This document shows, piece by piece, positions 23,612 through 34,806 of a stretch of DNA of 64,000 nt. The notes beneath the pieces are model-generated. The model was given only the letters and a program-made list of their open reading frames with translations, did not search any database and had not been told where the DNA came from. A program made the translations under genes and the position numbers. Each line of letters begins with the position of its first letter. Positions within the stretch are counted from its first letter, which is position 1. The stretch is from Asterias amurensis (lineage: Eukaryota; Echinodermata; Asteroidea; Forcipulatida; Asteriidae). Where the stretch lies: the NCBI RefSeq assembly GCF_032118995.1, contig NC_092651.1:19328349-19392348 (forward strand). The letters run 5' to 3'.

Positions 23612-26600
23612 TCAATGTCTCCACAAGTGACCTCCTGTTTGAGGCATATACGCTTCTATTGTGTCATCATTCTCAATGTCAATCTGAAAGTACAAGAAAT
23701 TATATTGGACTTGATCATACAGAACGAGTTCCAAATGTAACAAAACAAAATCAGGCGTGGAATTTCACGGCAGCCGTGGCCTCCGTTGCCCTGGTCTTGG
23801 GTGCCCCTTCAGAAGGTTCCCATTAGATTTTCCTATGGAAGTGCCCTTTTTAAAACGAACATGGACTTGCCATCTCAAGGGTGAAATTCCAGGCCTGCAA
23901 AATACATTTCTTATAGTACAACTATTACACACACCATTTGCACAAAGAGCAAAGGGCACATCCATTGTCGAAGTCTATGGGAAACCTTTGAAGGGGGGCA
24001 AAGGCCAAGGGCTCTGTTACTCCGGGCCTGGTATTTAAAATGACAAACTATTGCCCAATACAGGGGAAAAGATATCTCAATAACTGCATTTTGGGTTTTC
24101 CGAAAAGCAACACATCCTCACAGATGCATGAAATGCATTGCAACTGAGGAGTGTAGGTATACATGTAGGTCAAATCAATTTACAGTTTCACAAAGAGACA
24201 CATATTATGTCGGTGTGCGCATGATCACATGACGTGTGTGTCAAAATATGTTATTCAGATGATGGCAATAATAAAAATGTCATTTCACCTGTGTGGGTTT
24301 CTTTGTTTAATGACTAACGGCAAAAAGCCAATGTTTTAATGTAAAGTCAGTACAGAATCATACGAGAGGTTATATATTGCAAACTGTGGCTTTAGTGTTG
24401 CAGTTTTAAGATTATTAATTTTTGGTTTTTAGCCATACACCAATGTGTGTTAGCACAGTATACTCGGTACTTTCCCGAGTCCTGTGAAAAAATATCCCAG
24501 GCATATTTACTTGCTTGGGTGGCATTCGAAGCCAAGACCCTTGTAATTCTTGAGCAGTTTTAAGATAAGCGCATTGTAAAATGTAAATTGCATTCACAAT
24601 TTCTGACATCGAGTATTTGGCTCTTCGTGACAATGTACTGAGTGAAAGTGAAAAATGTTAACTTAGATCAACTTTAAGAAATTCAGCAATTTCATACGAC
24701 TTCAAAATGTACAAGATCTGACCCATTTCTAAAGCAACTCGATAAAATTCACAGGTGCCGTTCTCAGCATCAAAGCCGACTTAATGAGCTTGTTGGGAGT
24801 AGACCATACAAGTCCAGCGTTTAAAAAACAAAAACAAATTGGGTCCACGTACACTGCTTTACCGTGTGAAGGAAATAACCTTGCACACTTTAATGGGTCA
24901 CAGTGTTCAAATACACGCAAGACTTGAGATTTACCAAACAATTTTTTAAAGACAAAAATGATAAAAAGTGCCGCAAAATTTACCGAGTTAGGGGTGTCGT
25001 CTTGGCCTATTGCATTTCCATCAAATCTAAACCTCATGCTGTCAAGTTGCACTCCCTGAAAAAGAGCACAAGATAAAACAAATTATTAAGAACTCACAGT
25101 TTGAAGTAAAATGAAAAAATAGAATGAGCTGTTGCAAACTGTTTACCAACTAAACGGACATATAAATGAAAACGGACATGTTAACAGCCTGACACTTTGC
25201 CCCTAGCAGAAAGACTCTGCTATGGTCAAAAACGTCAGACCATTAATTGATTTCGAGACCTCAAAATTTAAGTCTGAGGCCTCAAAAACAAATTAATGAA
25301 AATTACTTCTTTCTCGAAGATTACGCTACTTTAGAGGGAGCCGTTTCTCACAATGCTTTAAGCTATCAACAGCTCCTCATTACTCGTTACCAAGTAAGGT
25401 TTTATGCTAATAATTATTTTGAGTAATTACCAATAGTGTCCAGTGTCTTTAAAAGTTACATGCTTTATTTGAAACAATTCAAGCAAATATAGTCTGTCAA
25501 AATCTTTTGAAAAGTCCATTTTTAGGGTTCCTGAATCTAACTGGGAACAGATGCCTTCAAAGATTTTACATTTAAATTTAATCCAATACAACATTCAAAG
25601 GACCTTAAAAACACAAAAGTGACAAAAGCTGTTTTTGTATGTCTAGTTACAGGAGCATGGTTCGGTTTTCAAGTTTAAATTTAATACGGCCCGAAGAGCA
25701 TACAAGTGCACTACACCCTGAAGATCTGCCGACAGCAACTGAGACACGCTTTCACTGCTGTTTAAGACCTTACACCACATGGTTGATGTCACACAATGGT
25801 CAAAAGGCAATGTGGAAAGGAATATGAAAACACTTTTTGCCCCCTGTTCAATCCCAGAGTGCATTTCGGCCATACAACGTCTTAACACTGGTCACACTTG
25901 GGTTAAAATACTCACCTGTTTTTCACAGTATGCAGTCATCAATTTTCTGAAGGGTGTTCCTTTCTTGATTTTGAACTGTATTATTGAGTTATCCTAGGGA
26001 AAGAGCAAACATTTCAATTTTAACAACAAAGAAAATAAATAGAATTAGCTGTTGCAAATAAGCCATTTGCGAGTTAGATATGAATAATGTCCGGTACAAT
26101 GATTCGATTAGTTACGATGCACCGCTTACATTTGAATTCCTAAGACTATCGAGACAGTTGCTACGCCACGCGATTAGGGGCAAGCTTTTGTGTAGTTACG
26201 TAAGAGACGGTGAACACCCATACACAATTCTGAATGGATGTGTATGGCACGATGGTACCAGGGTTTGCTCATCCTGGAGGTTGCTATTCAAAAGCTTGCC
26301 CCTAATCACGTGGCGTAGCAACTGTCTCGCTAGTCTGAGGAATTCAAATGTAAAGGGTGCATCGTAACTAAGCAAGTCATTGTACCTGACATTATTCAAA
26401 TTTAACTCGCAAATGGCTTATTGCTTACTGCCAAAATTACCTATGGTGTAAATGCAAAATGGGAAGGCAGGCCTGTACAGTATGCATCGTTTTTGAAAAG
26501 GCAAGGGCACCAAGGCATTTTAAGGGGTTTAAGGCAACGTCCAGGGGCAATGGAGGTAATCGCCTCCGTTGCCTACGTGAGGTATCAGGCCTGGGGAGGG

Positions 26601-28576
26601 GAAAAAGTAATAAATAAGTAAATGAGGCAGACTACAAGGGGGACATCTGTGGTAAAAGGGAGCAGGAAAAGACAAGTGAAACCCTTCAGAAATCTTGAAT
26701 GTATGCTGAGCATTTGAAATAGCGGCGGTCATTGCCATAGAAATTTACAAACCAGCAAATTAGAAGAAAAAAAATGATTTTGCTAATTTTGTCTCTTCAA
26801 TAAGGAACCAAAAAGGAAACCGACTCATAAATTTTTAATTTACTTGGGGTCAAACAAAAAGGACCAGAGCAGGATAAGATTCTGCCACCTCTTGATTACA
26901 AAGCCAGCGCTCTAGTGTGCCCGAAGTTGCAGCTTCAAATCCTACTCTAGGCAAATGTTCAACCAAACATTAATTAAAGTTTACCCAGTCAGTTTCCACG
27001 ACTGGCACTCTGACAAATCTATTGACAAAATAGGGAGATTAAGGACATGGGACTACATGTAGATGGATTAGTTGGTGGAGTGTTGGTGTGGCATGAGATT
27101 CTATCCCCTTGGAGATTCTGTCCCCCCATACAGCGAACTGTGTACAAACTTCTTCTGGCAGCGTCCTCTTTTGAATCATCTTCCTTTAACCCATGTGTTA
27201 ATTTCCCATTTGGGGGTCAGAATCTCCGACGGACAGATTTCACGAGGCCAAAGGCAAGTTAATCCACAGGTGGCAAGGTTGGAGTCCACCTCTGGTATTA
27301 TTTCCTTTAGTCTGTAGACTAAATAAAGCCCGGTTCATACTTCCTGCGAATTTGACGACACAACTATCCTTTCGCAGTGATATTCCCAAGCGAGTTGACC
27401 AGAGCTGAACTGCTGCGAAATTCGTTGTGAATTTTGTACATCAACATTTGCTTTGCGTTCGCAGGAAGTATGAACCGGGCTTAAACCCAACTCTTTTATT
27501 ACCTGGCCTTTTACTTTTACAAGTATTTGATCTTTTCCCTGGCCACCAGAGCCTTTCAGATCCTACAACAAGATAAAAACAAAAACAGTGATTAATTTCT
27601 GGGAAATAAACAGGTGTCAAATTTCTTAAAGGCACAACAAATGGATTTATTACATTTACACATTGAAGATCTAGAATGTGTGTCACAATTATTAAAAGCG
27701 GGCAAATCTGGTCACTGCTCTGACAAAAATGGTCAAAACTGAACAATTTTATGGTGATTCATTTCATACAAGGGCCTGTGAAATCGTCATGACTACGTTT
27801 AACGGCAATGCAACTCATGCCGACTGCCTTATCTGAACTAAGAGTTAGTTGGAAGACGGTAGCTTTCATCCTGCATGAGGTGTTTACAAGTTAATTTTTC
27901 AAATTTTAAATAACCAGTTGTTTACAATTATTCATTCTTCATTTTTCATCTTTATTTACGGTTTACCGTTTACCACACCGTAGTCACTAAGCTAAGTCAG
28001 CAAAGATAGAGTGGTGCAATTAAAAAGGCCTACTCTCTGGACTCAGGAGTAGATTTTAGCATATTATACATGTACGCTCGTGCTTGTCATATTTACCGGT
28101 ACAATTCTTGATACTTCACTCTAATATTATTATTATTAATTAATGCTTCTTTTTTTTTAATGAAGAAAGGTAAACTTTCACTTTTCAAATTCTTATTTTT
28201 TTAAATTGGGAAGACCCTTCCTCGATCTGAAACTGCAAACCAAATCATGTACTATTTTCATAATAACCTCCTTTAAATAAATAAATATAGCGTTTACAAC
28301 CGACTAGCCCGTCTAGAAAAGCCGAAACTTCTCGCCCTACTCGGCATTAGTGCGCAAGACTTTTCACCCTTCGGTCACCCCCATCTCGTCCGTCCACTTT
28401 CTTTGTCAGTGTTTTGTGGAACACCGGACAACAACGTGACTTTGGATGTTAAAAATTTGCAGTTTAAAGCATCAGAACAAAGAACAAAAACACATAAATA
28501 AATTGCAACAATAGTCTAAATACATAGTTAAAATCTGAAATTATACCGCTGATTGTTGCGTTAATTGGTCTGACAT
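23612..28576 (-). CDS. SUMO: SUMO (small ubiquitin-like modifier), 103 aa
   Basis: Five coding exons, all joined at phase 0 by GT-AG introns: 28547-28576, 27503-27562, 25916-25993, 24984-25055 and 23612-23683. Start MSDQ at 28576; stop TGA at 23612-23614. The exon encoding only MSDQLTQQSA recalls the short MSDQ first exon of vertebrate SUMO1. The fold is clear: VKVKGQDNSIIQFKIKKGTP, KLMTAYCEKQG, MRFRFDGNAI, then DTIEAYMPQTGG. The di-glycine would be exposed by SENP cleavage of the tail HLWRH and joined to lysines by SAE1/SAE2 and UBC9. No psi-K-x-E site is seen in the short N-terminus, so self-chains by that route look unlikely. Compared with human SUMO2 (DVFQQQTGG) the end is divergent and carries a proline. 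Which vertebrate SUMO is closest cannot be decided by eye. Confidence 0.93.
23750..24033. mobile_element. AGGCCTGGAATTTC-type MITE in SUMO intron 4
   Basis: Starts CAGGCGTGGAATTTCACGGC and ends TCCGGGCCTGGTATTT. The interior has GTGCCCTTTTTAAAACG and GGTGAAATTCCAGGCCTG, the latter an internal mirror of the end. It is a member of the dispersed family. Confidence 0.5.
25236..25448. mobile_element. TTAA MITE, one half only, in SUMO intron 3
   Basis: Matches the family from the GATTTCGAGACCTCAAAATT segment through TTTTGAGTAATTACCAATAG to the terminus ..CAGTGTCT, followed by TTAA. The other terminus is missing. Confidence 0.7.
26057..26423. mobile_element. Foldback element (367 bp) in SUMO intron 2
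   Basis: Arms of roughly 140 bp: left AATAAGCCATTTGCGAGTTA mirrors right TAACTCGCAAATGGCTTATT, and inner CGCGATTAGGGGCAAGCTTT mirrors AAAAGCTTGCCCCTAATCAC. The centre also has a small hairpin around CCCATACACAATTCTGAATG. No coding capacity. Confidence 0.8.
26468..26602. mobile_element. AGGCCTG-ended MITE in SUMO intron 2
   Basis: Starts GCAGGCCTGTACAGTATGCA and ends GTATCAGGCCTGG. GCAAGGGCACCAAGGC matches the inverse of 55706-55884. It lies directly beside the foldback element. Confidence 0.55.
27040..27320 (+). mobile_element. Possible SINE in SUMO intron 2
   Basis: A-box-like TTAGTTGGTGGAGTG near 27068 and B-box-like GGTTGGAGTCCACC near 27276, followed by a TAGTCTGTAGACTAAATAAA end. The spacing between boxes is long for a tRNA head, so this is tentative. 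Confidence 0.35.
27326..27482. mobile_element. Palindromic MITE, AAGCCCGGTTCATACTTCCT ends
   Basis: 157-bp element: left AAGCCCGGTTCATACTTCCT and right AGGAAGTATGAACCGGGCTT are exact mirrors. It ends 20 bp from SUMO exon 2 (27503-27562), so it lies just downstream of that exon's 5' splice site. A decayed relative is near 41519-41585. Confidence 0.8.
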
Positions 28577-28611
28577 CTTTGTAACTGGACTAAATTCAGC
28601 AGCAACTCTAC
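28577..28611 (-). promoter_or_regulatory. SUMO: Remnant of SUMO 5' UTR between start codon and transposon
   Basis: Only 35 bp remain between the SUMO ATG and the 9-bp duplication beside the foldback element. Vertebrate SUMO1 starts in a first exon carrying the 5' UTR plus MSDQ, so by analogy this is 5' UTR. The rest of the original leader and promoter should lie beyond 34806. Confidence 0.5.
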
Positions 28612-28829
28612 TTTGACGACGGTAGATGTTAGTTTCCAAACGCCAGGAGTCGATCGTTACACGTGAAAAGGATCCGAAATAACCACACTGTTAAGAACGC
28701 TTTTAGACTTGACCAAGTCCGTGCAGCATTTCTCGTGTTGCGAGTGGATGGGACCCACTGCAGGGGTACATACGTATCACTCTCCACGTTGCAAAACGTC
28801 TCAACACAAACGTACGTTATCAATTAAGT

Positions 28830-31040
28830 TAAGGCCAATCAAAAGACTGGTCCATTCCCTTTCAGTACACAAGAGATTCATCTAGTTCTGCTGATTTTAA
28901 TATTTAAGACCGAGAGTCCCCCTAAATTGCTTCATATACTGTGGCAAGTCACTTTGCCGTGCGTACAGTTTAAGAATTCATTTTATCATAGTTTGATAAA
29001 GCTCCATTGTATTTATTTGAAATTTTTAAAAATTAAAGACCACGCGAGTCCCTTTGCAGCATAGGCTACTGTGCGTGTGTAAACAACGTTCACCGCTGTG
29101 CGCACAGTTTAAGATGTCATCAACGCCACGGGTCGATAAGTAAATCGGTTTATCAATACGGTATAATTCAAATTAGACCAATCAAAGACTGTCATTACCT
29201 AAAAAAAGCATTCATGTAGCATTACTGATTTTATCATAATTTTAAAATTCTCCATTATATTTGTTTCACATTTATGAAAATTACATTCCACGAGTCCATT
29301 TGCAGCATACTGTGCGTGTGTACTACACTGCTGTGCGTACAGTTTACAATTTCATCAACGCCACGGGTCGATTTGTAAAACGGTTTATCTATATGGTATC
29401 AATCAAATTAAACCAATCAAAGACTGCCATTCCCTAAACAAAGGATTCATGTAGCATTACTGATTTTATCATAATTTTATAAAGCTCCGCTATATTTATT
29501 TCAGATTTTTTAAAAGTACACACCGCGAGTCCCTTTGTAGAATACTGTGCGCGTGTATTACACTGCTGTTCGCACAGTTTAAGATTTCATCAACGCCACG
29601 GGTCGATTTGTAAAACAGTTTATCAACACGTTATCATTCAAATTAGAGGAATCAAAGACTGTAATTACCTAAACAAAGCATTCATGTAGCACTACTGATT
29701 TTATCATAATTTTATAAAGCTCCGTTATATTTATTTCAGATTTTTGAAAAGTACACACCGCGAGTCCCTTTGCAGCCTAATTTATCTGTGTACATCGCTG
29801 CTGTGCGTACAGTTTACAATTTCATCAACGCCACGGGTCGATTTGTAAAACGGTTTATCAATACGTTATCATTCAAATTAGACCAATCAAAGACTGTCAT
29901 TACCTAAACAAAGCATTCATGTAGCCTTACTGATTTTATTATTATTTTATAAAGCTCCGTTATATTTATATCAGATTTCTGAAAATTACACACCACGAGT
30001 CCCTTTGCAGCATACTGTGCGCGTATATTACACCGCTGTGCGTACAGTTTAAGATTTCATCAACGCCACGGGTCGATATGTAAATCGGTTTATCAATACG
30101 GTATAATTCAAATTAGACCAATCAAAGACTGTCATTACCTAAAAAAAGCATTCATGTAGCATTACTGATTTTATCATAATTTTAAAATTCTCCATTATAT
30201 TTGTTTCAGATTTATGAAAATTACATTCCACGAGTCCATTTGCAGCATACTGTGCGTGTGTACTACACTGCTGTGCGTACAGTTTACAATTTCATCAACG
30301 CCACGGGTCGATCTGTAAAACGGTTTATCTATATGGTATCAATCAAATTAAACCAATCAAAGACTGCCATTCCCTAAACAAAGGATTCATGTAGCATTAC
30401 TGATTTTATCATAATTTTATAAAGCTCCGCTATATTTATTTCAGATTTTTGAAAAGTACACACCGCGAGTCCCTTTGCAGCCTAATTTATCTGTGTACAT
30501 CGCTGCTGTGCGTACAGTTTACAATTTCATCAACGCCACGGGTCGATTTGTAAAACGGTTTATCAATACGTTATTATTCAAATTAGACCATTCATAGACT
30601 GTCATTACCTAAACAAAGCATTCATGTAGCATTACTGATTTTATCATAATTTTATAAAGTTCCGTTCTATTTATTTCAGATTTTTGAAAAGTACACACCA
30701 CGAGTCCCTTTGCAGCCTAGTTGCCTGTTTACACCGCTGCTGTGCGTACAGTTTACAATTTCATCAACGCCACGGGTCGATTTGTAAAACGGTTTATCAA
30801 TACGTTATCGATCAAACGAAGACAATCCAAGACTGTCATTACCTAAACAAAGCATTCATGTAGCATTACTGATTTTATCATATTGTTATAAAGATCCGTT
30901 ATATTTATTTCAGATTTTTTAAAATTACAGACCACGAGTCCCTTTGCAGCATACTGTGCGTGTGTATAACACTGCTGTGTGTACAGTTTACAGTTTACGA
31001 CGCCACGGGTCGATTTGTAAAACTTTTTATCAAAAGGACC
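28830..31040 (+). repeat. Left tandem array of ~235-bp units
   Basis: The landmark CACGGGTCGAT recurs at 29127, 29362, 29597, 29832, 30067, 30302, 30537, 30771 and 31004, giving a 233-235 bp period. Nine copies carry the landmark and a degraded unit lies at the outer end. Units at 29127-29470 and 30067-30410 are nearly identical to each other. They are exactly 940 bp (four units) apart. Confidence 0.95.
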
Positions 31041-33009
31041 CGCCCTTTGATGGTCCTTCGATTATGTCGTCCTACAACTTACACGAATGCAGAAAAAGAT
31101 TGCTGGTGATGGACCGGGAGCAATGGTTTTCATGTATTCAATTTCAAGTAATGAAACAAACAACTTCACTTATATCTAAGCTGAAGACACGCTTGGTTTA
31201 AAAGTTGTTTCCTTTATAATGTAAAGGCAAACACTCTTCACACCTTAGCAGTTGAACATCTGCCAAGATTTCTGTCACACAATACAAAATCAGGTCTTGG
31301 TCAGTTTCCAATACATGCCCCCCCCCCCAATGAATAAATGTAGGTTTCCTCGGTCAAATTTGGCAAATGAGCAGTGGAATTAACTTTCATGCGCTGGAAT
31401 TAAAGCTGTTTTGCCTCTCCAATTGTGACTGCGTTTCAAATTTAGAATTCGGCCCTTCAATTTCGTATTGAGTCGAGTTATTAAAATTCCTTTAGCACAT
31501 CAATTTAGCGTATCGTCATTCTTTTTCGAGACACACAAGCTTGAAGAAGCGTCTGCGAATTTCAATGCTGCTTTGTTGAATTGTTAAATTGAATGACGCT
31601 GTCCCCGCAGCATTACAGTTTTTGCAGTTTTTGACTAATCATAAAAACGAAATTACCCTTTTCAGTAGCTTTCGATTTTGCGCGAATTAGAACAGGTTGA
31701 TGATGGTTAAATTGGCTGCTAATTTGCCGAAATTGACCAAGAAAATCTATTAATAAATAAATAAATAAATAAAATAAACAAATAAAATATATAATGAGTA
31801 AGGTATAAATGGCCTTAGCTTTCGATCCAAACAGGACCTTCTTCGGAGGCATAAAGTACAAAAAGAATTAATAAATAAATTTAAAAAAGAAAAAAGAGAA
31901 AAAAATTAACACCGTATGGGCAGGGGTGTGATAGGTTGTTGACATCGAAAATAAACTAATAAAAAAATAAATAAAAATAATGTGCAAAGCGTGAAGCTTG
32001 CGAGCGCGAAAGCATCCGAATGCGAGGCATTCTTACACTAATTTTCTTTGATTTTGAAAGCCCACAATCTGGGGTGTTTCATGTGGTTTTTATCTAAGTT
32101 AATTTTCTCATGAATTTTATCTTAGTTATAAAATCTATTAATTGGAATAAAAGAGAAAAAAGAGGATTAATCACACCCTGGTAATGAAAATATAATAAAG
32201 ACAATCAGATTTAAAAGAAAGTACGGAACAGTTGCCTACAATTTTTTTTAGTCAATTTTAGGCCATCACGACAAACAAAAATAAATCGTCTGCTTATTTG
32301 ACAAAATTGAGTGTCTTCACTAGTGACATTCATACTATCGCTCTAGATATATTATTTTTTACAGAGAAATCAGCAACTACCTGATTTTTCCCCCACATGT
32401 ACTTATGGTAGTCCCGAATAACATGTGAAAGTCGTCAATGGTAAAACTTGCAAAGTATGAGTTGTTTTAATTATAGAAAATAATTATTGGAAAACAGCGC
32501 CCTCTATTGGTCGAAACTGGAGAACTGTGCACAAACTGTACAAATGGGCAAATCACCATGCACAAAAGAATTGGGAAATTATTTAACTGTTTCGTCCAAT
32601 TGAGTGCCTTGCAGTCCTTGATAGCCGGTCTGTGCTGGCTTACTCACTTATATCATAGATGAAGGACAGCCTTCCTCTATGCTTTATCAAACCAAAGTGT
32701 TTCTGTGTCGTATGTGAAAACATTACTTCATTCCCCCCTTAATTTTAATTCAATTGTTTTAATACTATCACCAACAAAACTTTCTGAACCTAATTTTGGT
32801 CATTTACTAAGTTTACGGAGCTAAGACAGGCCATTTAAATTTTAACTAAATGAAGAACTTGATATAAAAAGAGGATATTGTATGGAAGAGCCACACATTT
32901 TTATTTCTCACCGATTTTTGTTTGTTCCTTCCTTCTCTAGATGCCACTTTCTTATGATACAATATTCAAAAATCAGAAATAAACAGAATGGAGCATTATA
33001 CAAATGGGA
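31041..33009. other. Centre of the foldback element
   Basis: AT-rich, with AATAAATAAATAAATAA low complexity near 31750-31790 and a poly-C run at ~31318-31328. No transposase, zinc finger or other domain is recognised in any frame. It contains GCGCCCTCTATTGG near 32498, a motif seen in other repeats here. Confidence 0.6.
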
Positions 33010-34500
33010 TAAAATCAGTAATACTAAATAAATCCTTTGTTATCGTATTGATAAACCGTTTTACAAATCGACCCGTGGCGTTGATGAAATCTTAAACTGT
33101 GCGATAGCGGTGTTGTACACACGCACAGTGTGCTGCAAAGGGACTCGTGGTCTTTAATTTAAAAAGAACTGAAATAAATATAATGGAGCTTTATAAAATT
33201 ATGATAAAATCAGTAATGCTACATGAATGCTTTGTTTAGGTAATGACCGTCTTTGATTGGTCTAATTTGAATGATAACGTGTTGATAAACTGTTTTACAA
33301 ATCGACCCGTGGCGTTGATGAAATCTTAAACTGTACGCACAGCAGTGTTGTACACACGCACAGTATGCTGCAAAGGGACTCGTGGTGTGTAATTTTCAAA
33401 AATCTGAAATAAATATAATGGAGCATTATAAAAATATGATAAAATCAGTTTTGCTACATGAATGCTTTGTATAGGAAATGGCAGTCTTTGATTGGCTCCG
33501 TTTGAATGATAACGTAATGATAAACTGTTTTACAAATCGACCCGTGGCGTTGATGAAATTGTAAACTGTACACACAGCAGTGTTGTACACACGCACAGTA
33601 TGCTGCAAAGGGACTCGTGGTCTTTAATTTTCAAAAATCTGAAATAAATAAAACGGAGTTTTATAAAAAATATGATAAAATCAGTAATGCTACATGAATG
33701 CTTTGTTTAGGTAATGACTGTCTTTGCTTGGTCTAATTTGAATGATACCGTATTGATAAACCGTTTTACAAATCGACCCGTGGCGTTGATGAAATCTTAA
33801 ACTGTGCGCACAGCAGTGTTGAATACACACGCACAGTAGCCTAAGCTGCAAAGGGACTCGCGTGGTCTTTAATTTTCAAAAATCTGAAATAAATATAATG
33901 GAGCTTTATTAAATTATGATAAAATCAGTAATGCTACATGAATGCTTTGTTTAGGTACTGACTGTCTTTGATTGGCTTCGTTTGAATGATAACGTGTTGA
34001 TAAACTGTTTTACAAATCGACCCGTGGCGTTGATGAAATCTTAAACTGTGCGCACAGCAGTGTAGTACACATAAAAAGTATGCTGCAAAGGGACTCGTGG
34101 TGTGTAATTTTCAAAAATCTGAAATAAATATAAGGGAGCTTTATAAATTTATGATAAAATCAGTAATGCTACATGAATGCTTTGTATAGGTAATGGCAGT
34201 CTTGGATTGACTTCGTTTAAATGATAACATGTTGATAAACCGTTTTACAAATCGACCCGTGGCGTTGATGAAATCGTAAACTGTTCGCACAGCAGACTCG
34301 TGGTCTTTAATTTTTTTAAATCTGAAATAAATGTAATGGAGTTTTATAAAAATACGATAAAATCAGTAATGCTACAGGAATCCTTTGTATAGGGAATGGC
34401 AGTCTTTGATTGGCTTAATCTGAAAGATAACGTATTGATAAACAGTTTTTAACAAATCATCTTTTAGTTGATGAAGAGTTTGTATTCTGTGGCTACACAT
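33010..34500 (-). repeat. Right tandem array of ~235-bp units, inverted
   Basis: The reverse landmark TCGACCCGTGGCG recurs at 33068, 33302, 33537, 33773, 34017 and 34252, with spacings of 234-244 bp. A decayed seventh unit lies near 34450. This arm is shorter than the left arm. Confidence 0.93.
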
Positions 34501-34806
34501 TGCTTTGTTGTTTATTTAAAAAATCTGGAAATATACTTTAAAAATCAGCAATACATGACCCCTTTGTATATTAATGGTTGTGAATAAAAATAAATAAAAC
34601 AAATGTCTGAACTTAAGAGCGAAACTCCAAAACATCGGTGTAGCTACCATACAAAAATACACAAACAAATCTTAGGGAGAAAAAGCTCAAGGAATGGTAG
34701 CGAGTCTATGTATTGCTGCCCCGTTTGACGACTACCGATTACATCGGATCCTTTCGAGTAGCGATCGACTCCTGGCGTTTGGAAACTAACATCTACCTTT
34801 GACGAC

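Larger units (their letters stand above)
28621..34797. mobile_element. 6.2-kb foldback transposon with tandem-array arms
   Basis: Terminal inverted repeats start GGTAGATGTTAGTTTCC. The first 36 bases are identical at the two ends and similarity continues to about 57 bp. Both sides carry the 9-bp direct duplication TTTGACGAC (28612-28620 and 34798-34806). The left arm is a ~235-bp tandem array (~28830-31040) and the right arm is the same unit in opposite orientation (~33010-34500). The ~2-kb centre shows no recognisable protein. Nine-base duplications and long, internally repetitive arms are known from Drosophila Foldback elements and Mutator-like relatives, and sea-urchin TU elements are built similarly. 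Lacking a transposase, it is non-autonomous. The insertion splits the SUMO start from its upstream DNA. Confidence 0.88.

Noticed and set aside
28830-31040. CRISPR-like regular repeats
   Set aside because: The repeated unit is continuous over 235 bp with no unique spacers, and the genome is eukaryotic.
30944-31201. 85-aa frame at the end of the left tandem array
   Set aside because: It starts inside the 235-bp repeat unit, and the same first residues appear by repetition at 33426-33608. No protein homology.
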